From: Lysobacterales bacterium PRO7
GTDB taxonomy: Bacteria; Pseudomonadota; Gammaproteobacteria; Xanthomonadales; Rhodanobacteraceae
Reading direction: 5' to 3'
DNA: 64,000 nt
NCBI GenBank assembly: GCA_021404785.1
Contig: QWHH01000004.1
Span: forward strand, 186,001 to 250,000
The notes beneath the pieces were generated by a model. The model saw only the letters and a list, made by a program, of their open reading frames with translations. It was not told the origin of the DNA and did no database searches. How positions within the stretch are numbered: the first letter of the stretch is position 1; every line of letters begins with the position of its first letter. Below are positions 10,901 to 19,035 of this stretch, piece by piece. Position numbers and translations under genes: made by a program.

Positions 10901-10994
10901 CGCATCCGAAGCCGACATCCACGCCCTGTTGCACGCCGCCGACACCGCCTTGTACCAGGCCAAGCGCGAAGGGCGGAACCGGGTGTGCGGTTAG
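7989..10994 (+). CDS. Beta-propeller (Reg_prop/Y_Y_Y) membrane diguanylate cyclase
   Basis: About 1001 residues. A signal peptide ends near SMAYAQ. It is followed by a large periplasmic part with repeated W-x-A-x-x-x-G-L blades (two-component regulator propeller type), a Y_Y_Y-like Ig domain, a transmembrane segment at about residues 786-806, a short coiled coil, and a C-terminal GGDEF domain (about 840-1001). The active loop is GGEEF, with DALTGLANRR and FVDVDYFKDYNDRFGHPAGD nearby, so it should make cyclic-di-GMP. No RxxD I-site precedes the loop (the sequence there is PADAIVARY), suggesting no product inhibition at that site. The start could be the ATG at 7989 or 7995; a GTG at 7965 is less likely. 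The 3' end overlaps the convergent DUF4105 gene by 4 bases. Confidence 0.92.
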   Translation: MHMRIAAGWWAHLIAVALVSAVVPCCGASMAYAQGLDLDDLAAPAFVSFTSRDGVPDAVSVDVRTDKDGFVWLASAHGLARYDGHVWDAAGAPAIAGTLGAFTVDHTGTLWVAFRDRGLGHWDGARWHMRDHADGLPTDHLRRVIETADAQGRYTLWAATFGDGLLQRDAQGRWQETPGNPGLPRMVVSVAETSNLFGHPRVWVSTFDGLWYREGDRWHKFDRAIAATEDLCVTGSGADEQLWITTIGQGLWRIDRDGMRHWSVESGELPSNDLYAMATSQVAGGASVLWVASRAGLLRVHGDRVRVFDRSYGLPSDAVRGLSVWRSPEGIEVLWVATEAGVARAVLGASRWRTVSLLGARGTGVFGLLPEADGRGGERLWIAANTDGLGLYENGVWRHFSRANGMLPGDDANLIERALDDSGRSALWLGLEGGQLFHVAEPGPRFEAIATPWQVRPGEAIGDILSRIVDGHVERWFALRDTGVYRWRQGQWTAFVPPGAKWAWQVQHLLAQTDAQGRQWLWATTTRGLARFDGTQWDTDVVKLPDALLFGMNLWTDADGRAVLWIGSRTHGILRVDASDPAHPVPMPDDLPPAPDPTAYDALRDSHGRLYICTNAGVQQLTPTDQGYQSRVFTRRDGLVNDECNGGAQFIDAHDRFWTGTLGGAAVFDPAAGIRDTTPKPLRWVGADIDGQAVAGTNITIPPGRHELTVHYAVLAWNRESESRFRTQLIGYDAAPGAWTGQNARMFENLPPGSYRLHIAARDYAGNLSAPLDISIMALPEWWQRGWARVLFGLLVLALAMALVKWRTRSLSAQRHRLEVQVGERTAELNAANARLLELSFTDALTGLANRRRLLETLKHWVRAQSGAAAGMIFVDVDYFKDYNDRFGHPAGDVALRGVADAMRACAPADAIVARYGGEEFACVLCNASLESARVIAERIRADVAQRDVAVPGTDSMNRVTISAGVASATLASEADIHALLHAADTALYQAKREGRNRVCG

Positions 10995-12241
10995 GCGATC
11001 GCTCGCCTGTGCAAATTCACCCCCGCCGCCAGCGCTACCTGTATCGGCAGCAGTAGCGCGATCCAGAAGCGGTTGTCCTGCGCGAACGATGGATAGATTT
11101 TCAGGAAGAACTCGAGCGCGGCGATGAAGGCGATGAGCAAGCTCGTCGCCTTGATGAAGCGCGAAGGTTGCCAGCTTGCGCGTGCGCTGGCGATCCACGC
11201 GGGCACGAGCAACAGGCACAGCGGATTGAGCAGCGCGATGTTTTCGTTGTGCCAGGTGGCAACGTGGTCGGTGAGTGTCCATAAACCGATCAGCACGAGG
11301 CCGGCGATGCCGCAGACCAGGGCGATGAGGCTGGCGCTGACGGCGAACGTCGCACGCGCCCACGCGCGTGCGCGCTTGCGTGCGAGCGTGAGTAGACCGA
11401 GTCCGGCGAGGATGCCGATGACCAGTGCCTGCCAGATCCAGTTCGGTGGAAACTCCGGCGGCTCCGGCAATCGTCCGGTATCGACGACGGTTTCGCGCGC
11501 GACCAGCGGCACGAGATTCCCCGCGTCGTCGCGCACCCTCACTTCACGCACATAGCGCATGAACTCCATCGGCACGAAACTTTCGGCCCAGTACGACAGG
11601 CGCGTGTCGGCGAAGGGGCCGAGCCCCGCGTCGATCAGCACCATCATCACCGGGTCAGGCCGCATCAGACGCAGCGCGTCCATGCGGTAGGTGAAGCCGC
11701 GTGATGGCGCGATCAGTTGTGCGTGGATCACGCCGCCGAGCGCCGTGTCGAGCGCATCGCGCACGCGTGTGGCGCAGTTGTCGGTGAAATAGTCGTAGCG
11801 GTATTGGGCGTTTTCCGGACGCGAGTTCCAGTCCAGGTAATCGCGCAGTTTCGCGCGCTGCGCGGGAGTCAGATTCAGGTTTTGTTCGACGATCCAACGG
11901 CCTTCGTCGCGGTAGATCGGAAATTCGTCGGCCGGATCATCCACATCGATCCGGTACAGCATGCGCCCGCGCGCGAAGTTGAGGAAGAAATTCTTCTGTG
12001 CGAAATCGAACATGCCGTAGTTGTACAGGCGCCGCGTGCCGCTGGCGCGATCGCCGATGAGGATGGCATTGTGGCCGAAGCGCTCCCACACCTGCGTGCC
12101 GGGGCCGAAGGTGACAAGCGAAACGTCGAGATCGTTACCGGCTTGTGGCGCAGGCACTGCCTGCGCAAATGCGAAAAGTGGAAAAAGCAGCAAAATCCAC
12201 AGTAGCGCCGGCACTCGCTGCGGCGTGGTGTCAAGCATCAT
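10991..12241 (-). CDS. DUF4105 (Lnb N-terminal-like) periplasmic domain with C-terminal membrane helices
   Basis: A 416-residue protein with a signal-like N-terminus ending in FAFAQA and then a DUF4105 domain (about residues 25-260). Conserved-looking features are WERFGHNAILIGD and YDYFTDNCATRVRDAL; the histidine and cysteine could form a Cys/His hydrolase pair, which is inference. The C-terminal third has about five transmembrane segments. The start at 12241 or 12238 (two consecutive ATGs) lies inside the end of corC, so it is the last gene of the miaB-ybeZ-ybeY-corC chain, a position often held by lnt in proteobacteria. Function unknown; envelope work is likely. Confidence 0.82.
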   Translation of the reverse strand: MMLDTTPQRVPALLWILLLFPLFAFAQAVPAPQAGNDLDVSLVTFGPGTQVWERFGHNAILIGDRASGTRRLYNYGMFDFAQKNFFLNFARGRMLYRIDVDDPADEFPIYRDEGRWIVEQNLNLTPAQRAKLRDYLDWNSRPENAQYRYDYFTDNCATRVRDALDTALGGVIHAQLIAPSRGFTYRMDALRLMRPDPVMMVLIDAGLGPFADTRLSYWAESFVPMEFMRYVREVRVRDDAGNLVPLVARETVVDTGRLPEPPEFPPNWIWQALVIGILAGLGLLTLARKRARAWARATFAVSASLIALVCGIAGLVLIGLWTLTDHVATWHNENIALLNPLCLLLVPAWIASARASWQPSRFIKATSLLIAFIAALEFFLKIYPSFAQDNRFWIALLLPIQVALAAGVNLHRRAIA

Positions 12242-13079
12242 GGACGCGGACTGAAAACTGCTGTATCCGCCTTGCATCCGCATGCGTGACGCGGAACACG
12301 AATCCTCCAAGTACGGTTTCCTCTCCGGGTTCGGGCAGGTGGCCGAACTCGTCAGTGACCATGCCGCCGACGGTGTCGAAATCCTCGTCCGAGAATGCGC
12401 TGCCCAGGCGCGCGTTGAAATCGGCGATCGGCGTCAACGCGTTGACGAGGAAACTGCCGTCAGGTTGCGCCTGGATCAGCTTCTTGCGCGCGGGATCTTC
12501 CTCGTCGTGCTCGTCGTCGATCTCGCCGACGATTTCCTCGAGCACATCCTCGATCGTGACCAGGCCCGACACACCGCCGTACTCGTCCACCACGATGGCC
12601 ATGTGGTTGCGCGAAAGGCGGAATTCCTTGAGCAAGATGTCCAGGCGCTTGGATTCGGGAATCATCACCACCGGCCGCAGCAGGGCGCGGATGTTGCACG
12701 GCGAATCCTTGCCGGCGAAGCACTTGAGCAGGTCCTTGGCGAGCAGGATGCCGAGGATGTCGTCGACATTCTCATCGTGGACGGGAAAGCGCGAATGGCC
12801 GGATTCGATCACCCGGCGCAGGATCTCGGCAAGTTCGGCGGTCGCCGGCAGCGCCACGATCTGCGCGCGCGGCACCATTACGTCGGCAACAGTGAGGTCG
12901 GAAACCTCGATCGCGCCTTCGACCATCGACAGGGTGTCTTCGGACAGCAAGCCATGGGTGCGGGCGTCGCGCAGTTCCTCGATCAGTTCGTCGATGTTGC
13001 GGGGTTCGCCGGAAACCAGTTGGCCGATGCGTTCCAGCCACGAGCGGGCTGGCGGGGGACTAGGGTGGTCCTCGTTCAT
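12231..13079 (-). CDS. corC: CorC/YbeX-type CBS-domain protein
   Basis: A 282-residue cytoplasmic protein of the HlyC/CorC family, linked in enterobacteria to magnesium homeostasis and, as YbeX, to ribosome metabolism. Two CBS domains span about residues 65-185 (VMVPRAQIVALP and later AIVVDEYGGVSGLVTIEDVLEEIVGEI), followed by the C-terminal CorC/HlyC domain (VNALTPIADFNARLGSAF through GGMVTDEFGHLPEPGE). There is no membrane DUF21 domain, matching YbeX. It follows ybeY after a 104-base gap that holds an AT-rich patch, so it may have its own promoter. Confidence 0.93.
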   Translation of the reverse strand: MNEDHPSPPPARSWLERIGQLVSGEPRNIDELIEELRDARTHGLLSEDTLSMVEGAIEVSDLTVADVMVPRAQIVALPATAELAEILRRVIESGHSRFPVHDENVDDILGILLAKDLLKCFAGKDSPCNIRALLRPVVMIPESKRLDILLKEFRLSRNHMAIVVDEYGGVSGLVTIEDVLEEIVGEIDDEHDEEDPARKKLIQAQPDGSFLVNALTPIADFNARLGSAFSDEDFDTVGGMVTDEFGHLPEPGEETVLGGFVFRVTHADARRIQQFSVRVHDA

Positions 13080-13114
13080 TACATTGCGTGCAAAGCCCTC
13101 ACGGGCGGTCGCTT

Positions 13115-13120
13115 AGTGTA
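13115..13120 (-). promoter_or_regulatory. Possible -10 box for corC
   Basis: Read on the minus strand, TACACT sits 36 bases before the corC ATG. A weak TTACGA lies 16 bases further upstream. It is next to an AT-rich patch (about 13131-13170) that stands out from the surrounding GC-rich DNA. Weak match; seen by eye only. Confidence 0.25.
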
Positions 13121-13183
13121 GCCGATGGCGCGATTTTCGTAATTTATCAAGTTTAATCAATACCTTATGCCAGTCGAATCGGA

Positions 13184-13648
13184 TCATTCATAGGGATTCC
13201 GGATGCCAAATCCGGCCAAAATACGGATTTCCAGCGCTTCCATGCTGCGCGCCTGCGCATCGGTTTCGTGGTCGTGGCCGAGCAGATGCAGCACGCCGTG
13301 AATGGTCAGGTGTGCCCAGTGGTCGCGTGGGCGCTTGCCCTGTTCGGCGGCTTCGCGCGCGACGATCGGCGCGCAAATCACCAGATCGCCGAGCAGACGG
13401 GCTGATTTCAGGCGGGATTTTTCGCGCGGTAACGGTTCGTAGGGAAAACTCAGCACGTTGGTCGCGTAGTCCTTGCGGCGAAACTCGCGGTTGAAGCGCC
13501 GGCCTTCACGGGTATCGACGATGAGGATGTTCACCTCGACCTTGCGACGACGCAGTTCGGTAATGGAGGCAATCCATGCCTCGAACGATTTGCGCGTCGG
13601 CACGCCGCGACGGCCGGCGTCGTTGCGCAGGAATAATGAAGCCGTCAT
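13184..13648 (-). CDS. ybeY: Endoribonuclease YbeY (16S rRNA maturation)
   Basis: A zinc-dependent endoribonuclease acting in 16S rRNA 3'-end maturation and ribosome quality control. The 154-residue protein has the diagnostic H-x3-H-x5-H metal site in HGVLHLLGHDH, the conserved arginine region NREFRRKDYATNVLSFPY, and LLGDLVICAPIV. The ATG at 13648 overlaps the ybeZ stop (ATGA), giving translational coupling, as expected for the ybeZ-ybeY pair. Confidence 0.97.
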   Translation of the reverse strand: MTASLFLRNDAGRRGVPTRKSFEAWIASITELRRRKVEVNILIVDTREGRRFNREFRRKDYATNVLSFPYEPLPREKSRLKSARLLGDLVICAPIVAREAAEQGKRPRDHWAHLTIHGVLHLLGHDHETDAQARSMEALEIRILAGFGIRNPYE

Positions 13649-14622
13649 TCCTTTTTCTCGCCGTTTTCGCGCTGCTCATACGCCCGCACGATTTTCTGCA
13701 CCAGTGGATGGCGGACCACGTCTTTGGCGCTGAAGAACGTGAAGCTCACGCCGTCGACGTCGCGCAACACTTCGATCGCGTCGCGCAGTCCGGATTTGAC
13801 ATGCTTGGGCAAGTCGATCTGGGTCACGTCGCCGGTGACCACGGCGACCGACCCGAAACCGATGCGCGTCAAAAACATTTTCATCTGCTCGGTCGTGGTG
13901 TTCTGCGCTTCATCCAGAATTACGAATGCGTCGTTGAGCGTGCGTCCGCGCATGTAGGCCAGCGGCGCGATCTCGATCACATTGCGCTCGATGAGTTTGC
14001 TCACGCGATCGATGCCGAGCATTTCGTACAACGCGTCGTAGAGCGGGCGCAGGTAGGGATCGACCTTTTGCGTGAGGTCGCCAGGCAGGAAGCCCAGCTT
14101 CTCGCCGGCCTCCACGGCCGGACGCACCAGGATCAGGCGCTGCACGCGCGAATCGTTCAGCGCGTCCACGGCCATCGCCACGGCCAGATACGTCTTGCCC
14201 GTGCCGGCTGGGCCGATGCCGAAGTTGATGTCGTGGGTGGCGACGGCGTGCAGGTAGCGCTGCTGGTTCGCGCCGCGTCCGCGGATCGTGCCGCGTTTGA
14301 CCTTGATCGCCACTTCCTGCGCGTCGTCGGCCTTGTCTTCCAGCGCATCGATGCCCGATTCGGACAGGCGCAAATTGATCTGCGCGCCGTTCAGTGTTTC
14401 GGATTCGGTGGCGTCGTACAGTTCGCGCAGCACGCGTTCGGCAAGCTTCGCCGCGCGATCGGCGCCGCTGATGCGGAACACATTGCCGCGATTGGCGATG
14501 GTGACGCCGAGGCGCAATTCGAGCTGGCGCAGGTGCTCGTCGAACGGGCCGGAAAGATTGGCGAGGCGTTCGCCGTCTGCGGGTTCCAGCGCGAAATCGC
14601 GGTGGGCGAGGGCGCCGCTCAT
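13645..14622 (-). CDS. ybeZ: PhoH-like ATPase YbeZ
   Basis: A 325-residue cytosolic NTPase of the PhoH family that works with YbeY in RNA metabolism. Walker A is [12 protein letters not shown] and Walker B is [20 protein letters not shown]. The N-terminal region includes the short KH-like segment that precedes the ATPase core. The length is typical for YbeZ. It begins one base inside the miaB stop (TGATG) and its own stop overlaps ybeY, so translation along miaB-ybeZ-ybeY is coupled. Confidence 0.97.
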   Translation of the reverse strand: MSGALAHRDFALEPADGERLANLSGPFDEHLRQLELRLGVTIANRGNVFRISGADRAAKLAERVLRELYDATESETLNGAQINLRLSESGIDALEDKADDAQEVAIKVKRGTIRGRGANQQRYLHAVATHDINFGIGPAGTGKTYLAVAMAVDALNDSRVQRLILVRPAVEAGEKLGFLPGDLTQKVDPYLRPLYDALYEMLGIDRVSKLIERNVIEIAPLAYMRGRTLNDAFVILDEAQNTTTEQMKMFLTRIGFGSVAVVTGDVTQIDLPKHVKSGLRDAIEVLRDVDGVSFTFFSAKDVVRHPLVQKIVRAYEQRENGEKKE

Positions 14623-15971
14623 CAGGCGCTGGCAACGGCCGGCAATTCGGAATGCAAGCGGCCACGCAGCGAGTTGCTCATCGCCTGCGTGATCTGCACG
14701 TCGATGAATTGGCCGATCAGGCGCGCGTCGCCGGGGAAATTCACGTAGCGCATGTTTTCGGTGCGACCGGCCATCTCGTTCGGATTTTTCTTCGACGGAC
14801 CTTCGACGAGCACGTTTTGCACCGTGCCGATCATGCTTTCCGAAATCGCCTTCGCATTCGCGTTGATCGTGGCTTGCAGGCGTTCCAGACGTGCGTGTTT
14901 CACGGCATCCGCTGTTTCATCGGCTAGGTTCGCGGCCGGCGTGCCGGGGCGACGCGAAAAGATGAAGCTGAAACTTTGGTCGAAGCCGATGTCCTCGACA
15001 AGCTTCATCGTCTGCTCGAAATCCGCGTCGGTCTCGCCGGGGAAGCCAACAATGATGTCGGTCGACACGCAGATGTCCGGGCGCACTTTGCGCAGCTTGC
15101 GGATTTTCTGTTTGAACTCGAGCGTGGTGTAGCCGCGCTTCATCGCGGAAAGGATGCGATCCGATCCCGCCTGCACGGGCAGGTGCAGGTAATTCGCCAG
15201 TTTTGGCACGTTCGCGTAGGCCTCGATCAACGAGTCGGAAAACTCCAGCGGATGCGAGGTGGTGAAGCGGATGCGACCGATGGATTCGATCTGCGCAATG
15301 GCGTGGATCAGCACCGACAGGTCCGCGACATTACCGTCGTGCATCGGGCCGCGATAGGCGTTGACGTTCTGGCCGAGCAGATTCACTTCGCGTACGCCTT
15401 GTTCGGCGAGCGCGGCGACCTCGGCGATCACGTCGTCGAACGGCCGGCTGATTTCCTCGCCGCGCGTGTACGGCACCACGCAGTACGAACAGTATTTCGA
15501 GCAGCCTTCCATGATCGACACGAACGCGGTCGGGCCTTCCGCGCGCGGTTCCGGCAGGCGATCGAATTTCTCGATTTCAGGGAACGAGATGTCCACTTGT
15601 GCGCGTTGTGTGCTTTTGCGCGCCTCGATCATTTGCGGCAGGCGGTGCAGGGTCTGCGGGCCGAACACGAGATCCACGTACGGCGCGCGCTTGACGATGG
15701 CCTCACCTTCCTGGCTGGCGACGCAACCGCCGACGCCGATCACCAGGGCCGGGTTGGCTTGCTTGAGTTCCTTCCAGCGACCGAGTTGCGAGAACACCTT
15801 TTCCTGCGCCTTTTCGCGGATCGAGCAGGTGTTGATCAGGATGACGTCGGCGTCGGCCTCGTTCGTGGTCAATTGCAGGTCGTGCGATGCCGCGAGCACG
15901 TCGGCCATCTTGGCCGAGTCGTACTCGTTCATCTGGCAACCGTGGGTCTTGATGTAAAGCTTGCCGGGCAT
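14622..15971 (-). CDS. miaB: tRNA-2-methylthio-N6-dimethylallyladenosine synthase MiaB
   Basis: A radical-SAM methylthiotransferase that adds the methylthio group to i6A37 of tRNAs reading UNN codons. It is 449 residues: N-terminal UPF0004 domain with [21 protein letters not shown] and [11 protein letters not shown] (three cysteines for the auxiliary cluster), the radical-SAM core with [15 protein letters not shown] (CxxxCxxC), and a C-terminal TRAM domain. The ATG at 15971 is chosen because family homology starts at once ([15 protein letters not shown]); an upstream ATG in the same frame adds 46 unrelated residues. First gene of the miaB-ybeZ-ybeY-corC-DUF4105 run. Confidence 0.97.
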   Translation of the reverse strand: MPGKLYIKTHGCQMNEYDSAKMADVLAASHDLQLTTNEADADVILINTCSIREKAQEKVFSQLGRWKELKQANPALVIGVGGCVASQEGEAIVKRAPYVDLVFGPQTLHRLPQMIEARKSTQRAQVDISFPEIEKFDRLPEPRAEGPTAFVSIMEGCSKYCSYCVVPYTRGEEISRPFDDVIAEVAALAEQGVREVNLLGQNVNAYRGPMHDGNVADLSVLIHAIAQIESIGRIRFTTSHPLEFSDSLIEAYANVPKLANYLHLPVQAGSDRILSAMKRGYTTLEFKQKIRKLRKVRPDICVSTDIIVGFPGETDADFEQTMKLVEDIGFDQSFSFIFSRRPGTPAANLADETADAVKHARLERLQATINANAKAISESMIGTVQNVLVEGPSKKNPNEMAGRTENMRYVNFPGDARLIGQFIDVQITQAMSNSLRGRLHSELPAVASA

Positions 15972-15995
15972 GTCACAAAATCGCGTGGGGGAAGC

Positions 15996-16008
15996 GCCTA
16001 TTTTAGGC
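15996..16008. promoter_or_regulatory. Small palindrome in miaB/transglycosylase divergent spacer
   Basis: GCCTA-TTT-TAGGC lies 25 bases upstream of the miaB start in the 132-base divergent gap. On the minus strand it contains TAAAAT, a plausible -10 for miaB, without a convincing -35. It could be an operator or just part of the promoter. Confidence 0.3.
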
Positions 16009-16103
16009 TCGCAACGTCGCGGATTCCACGAAATTCGAAGCCCTGGCACTTGGCAACCGCCTTGTTCTGCCGGACACTTGCGCGGTACCACGGCCCCGGC
16101 GCC

Positions 16104-17045
16104 ATGCATTCAGCGTTTTCCACAATGCGGATTTTGCGTCTTTTTGCCATTTGCGCATTGCTTGCCAGTGGCGCGCTCGCGTGCGCACCGGCGTGGGCAG
16201 GAAGTGTGTACCGGTGTGATGGGCCGAACGGCCAGACGGCGTTCACCAACCGTCCGGGAACCTTTACCCACTGCATCGAGGTTGGCAACTACGCCGACAA
16301 GAAGACAGCGCCCGCGGTCACTAACGGCAAACCGCACTCCGAATACCGCTCCGAACCAGCCTCGGCTGGCAACAAGCCGGATTCACCACCCGAAGTGCCG
16401 AAGCCGGAGGACGCCAAAAAGGACGACGCTGCATTTCAAGTGCATCGCGGCGCGGTCTACAAAGTCGTGCGTGCGAACGGCATCACCGAGTACACCAATA
16501 TCCGCCCGGCCACGGGCGCGTCCTACCGCGTGCTGTTCACCTATATCTCGACCTGCTACGCCTGCAACGTGCATTCGAAGGTGAATTGGGGCGCGATACC
16601 GCTGCGACTGGATGCCTACAACGACCAGATCGCCGCGGCGGCGAAAGAATCCGGCGTCGATCCATCGCTGCTGCGTGCAGTGATCCATGCCGAGTCCGCA
16701 TTCAACCGCTACGCCGTGTCGGACAAGGGCGCGCAGGGATTGATGCAACTGATGCCGGGCACGGCGGCGGACCTGGGCGTCGGCGATCCGTTCGACCCCG
16801 GCCAGAACATCCGCGGCGGCGCCGATTACCTGGCGCAGTTGCTCAAACAGTTCAACGGCGACGAGAAGCTCGCCACGGCCGCTTACAACGCCGGGCCGCA
16901 GAACGTGGCCAAGTACAAGGGCGTGCCGCCGTTCGACGAGACCCAACTCTACGTACAGCGCGTGGCCACGCTGCACCAGCGCTACCGGGAGGCGCAAACG
17001 CCTTCGGCCGTTGCCGCGGCGGCCGCACCCGCGCCACGTTCGTGA
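16104..17045 (+). CDS. Lytic transglycosylase (SLT domain) with DUF4124-like modules
   Basis: A 313-residue periplasmic murein lytic transglycosylase. The signal peptide ends near PAWA; the ATG at 16104 or at 16125 could start it. Residues 33-55 ([20 protein letters not shown]) look like a DUF4124 module, and a second similar element follows after a linker ([20 protein letters not shown]). The catalytic SLT domain covers about 170-300: the acid glutamate in [15 protein letters not shown], then [18 protein letters not shown] and [13 protein letters not shown], all hallmarks. It cleaves peptidoglycan glycan strands. Divergent from miaB; the 3' end is 18 bases from the convergent diguanylate cyclase gene. 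Confidence 0.93.
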   Translation: MHSAFSTMRILRLFAICALLASGALACAPAWAGSVYRCDGPNGQTAFTNRPGTFTHCIEVGNYADKKTAPAVTNGKPHSEYRSEPASAGNKPDSPPEVPKPEDAKKDDAAFQVHRGAVYKVVRANGITEYTNIRPATGASYRVLFTYISTCYACNVHSKVNWGAIPLRLDAYNDQIAAAAKESGVDPSLLRAVIHAESAFNRYAVSDKGAQGLMQLMPGTAADLGVGDPFDPGQNIRGGADYLAQLLKQFNGDEKLATAAYNAGPQNVAKYKGVPPFDETQLYVQRVATLHQRYREAQTPSAVAAAAAPAPRS

Positions 17046-17063
17046 GACGGCGAGCGCAGCAGG

Positions 17064-19001
17064 CTACTCGGCGGTTTCAGCACTGACCACGCGGTTGCGT
17101 CCCATGGCCTTGGCCCGATACAGGGCCGCATCGGCGCGCTCGATCAATGCGCCGATGTCGCGGTCGTGCGGCAGCGCTTGCGCCACACCAATACTGATGC
17201 TCACGCGCAGCGAGCCGGGCAATCCGGGAAACTCCAGCGTTTCGACGCGCCGGCGCAGACGTTCGGCTACGTCCACGGCGTGATCGATCAGGGTGCGGGG
17301 CAGAACCGCAAGGAATTCCTCGCCGCCGATGCGGCCGAGCAGGTCACCGTCGCGCAGCGCATCTGCACAGGTGCGCGCAACTTCGCGCAGCACGCGGTCG
17401 CCGGCGGGATGTCCGTGCGCATCGTTGACGCTCTTGAATTCGTCGATGTCGATGGTCAGTACTGCCAGCGGTTCGTCTTGCGCGCGCGCTCGGCGCAGCG
17501 CGGAGTTGGCAAAATTCTGCACGCCGCGCAAATTCGCAACGCCCGTCAGTGCGTCCACTGACGCCATGCGCTTCCAGTTGCGCAGCCGCGCCAGTTGCCG
17601 GATCGCCAGCAAGGACAGCAGGCACAGCAGGATCGCGAGCAGTCCCATCGCCACCTGCTGCCAGCGACGCACACCCTGCAATGCTTCGACCTGCCGATCC
17701 TTGGCCGCCTGTTCGCTCCTCAGGCGCAGGTTTTCCATCTTGGCGCGGTCGGTATCGAACTGCTCGCGCAGCATCTGCGCCTGCTGGTTGGCGCGCTCCT
17801 TTGCCACCGCGTCGTGCGCGGCGACAAAGTTCTTGTACGCAGTCAGCGCCGCGGCGGGTTGATCCAGCGCTTCCAGGGTCTGGGCCTGGGCGCGATACAG
17901 GATTTGCTGATAGCGGCGATTGCCGGTCGCATTGAACGCTTTCTCGGCGGCGGCGAATTCGGCCAACGCCCTGTGCGGTTCTTTTGCTCCGGCCAGCGCT
18001 CGACCACGTTCATATGCGAGCATGCCGGCGTCGACGTGATCACCAACTGCGCTGAATCCATCCGCAGCCTTTTGCAGCGCCGACTCGGCTTCGGCGTAGC
18101 GATGCAGGTCGGTCAGCACCGAGGCAAGGGCGAGGTTCGCCGAAGCCACGCTGGCACGATCGCCGGTCGTGGTGGCCAGTTCCAGAGCATGCTTCTGGGT
18201 AGCCAGCGCGGCATCGTAGTGGCCGGCTTCCTGATCCACGTAACCCAACTGGATCGTGGAGATATAAAGCGATACGGTATCGCCGACGCGTTTTTCGTGA
18301 TCGATGGCCTGATTCAGGTATTCGCGCGCCTTGTCCGGGTACCCCAGTCGGCGATAGGTGATGCCGATGTCCTGCAACGTCTGGCTGGATGCTTCGTCGA
18401 GTTCCTGCGCGGAGAAAATACGCTGGGCTTCGAGCAGGTCCGCAAGCGCCTTGCCGTAGATGCCGAGCACCGAATACATGCCGCCGCGAGCCTCCATGCC
18501 GACCGCGAGCATCGCATCGTCTCCGCTCGACCTGGCCAGCTCGATACCGCGCTCGAAATCGGCCAATGCGTCGTTCGGGGTCTTGATGCTTTCCAGGTAG
18601 CCGCCGCGGCAGTAATAAAAACGGATTGAAGCAGCATCGTCGTGCGCGGCCAGCGCTGCGGCCAGGTGTGCGTCGGCGAATTCGTAACCCTTCTGGTTGA
18701 CGTTGATGAAGTCCAGCCCGCACCGCTGGGTATCGAGCAAGCGTGCGCGATGCGCATCGCCGGGTGGCAACAATTGCTCCAGTTGCTTGACGACCTTGAG
18801 CTGTTCGGCGGCGCTCAATGCCAGGAGATCGCCGATATCCAGGCGCTTGAACAGGGCATCGAAGGCGGCAGCCGACGGCAGTGACGTGGCGCTGGTTGCG
18901 GGAGCCGTTCCCGACGTGGGCACGGCGAGTGCGGAGCCGCCCAGCAGCGCTACCGCTGCAAACATCGAATTCAGCAGGTGGTTGGATCGATGCGCTGGCA
19001 T
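17064..19001 (-). CDS. TPR-sensor membrane diguanylate cyclase
   Basis: A 645-residue protein with an N-terminal signal/anchor (FAAVALLGGSALAVP), a periplasmic stretch of tetratricopeptide repeats (about residues 110-400), a coiled coil, one transmembrane helix at about 450-472 (VAMGLLAILLCLLSLLAIRQL) and a GGDEF domain to the end. The active loop is RIGGEEF with DALTGVANLRGVQNF before it. RDGD five residues upstream matches the RxxD inhibitory I-site, so product feedback is likely. It is cotranscribed behind the DegS-like protease with a 34-base gap. I chose the ATG at 19001; upstream in-frame codons encode an arginine-rich non-signal stretch. Confidence 0.93.
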   Translation of the reverse strand: MPAHRSNHLLNSMFAAVALLGGSALAVPTSGTAPATSATSLPSAAAFDALFKRLDIGDLLALSAAEQLKVVKQLEQLLPPGDAHRARLLDTQRCGLDFINVNQKGYEFADAHLAAALAAHDDAASIRFYYCRGGYLESIKTPNDALADFERGIELARSSGDDAMLAVGMEARGGMYSVLGIYGKALADLLEAQRIFSAQELDEASSQTLQDIGITYRRLGYPDKAREYLNQAIDHEKRVGDTVSLYISTIQLGYVDQEAGHYDAALATQKHALELATTTGDRASVASANLALASVLTDLHRYAEAESALQKAADGFSAVGDHVDAGMLAYERGRALAGAKEPHRALAEFAAAEKAFNATGNRRYQQILYRAQAQTLEALDQPAAALTAYKNFVAAHDAVAKERANQQAQMLREQFDTDRAKMENLRLRSEQAAKDRQVEALQGVRRWQQVAMGLLAILLCLLSLLAIRQLARLRNWKRMASVDALTGVANLRGVQNFANSALRRARAQDEPLAVLTIDIDEFKSVNDAHGHPAGDRVLREVARTCADALRDGDLLGRIGGEEFLAVLPRTLIDHAVDVAERLRRRVETLEFPGLPGSLRVSISIGVAQALPHDRDIGALIERADAALYRAKAMGRNRVVSAETAE

Positions 19002-19035
19002 GGTTCGTCGTGATCTCCCGAGCGCAACACCGAGT

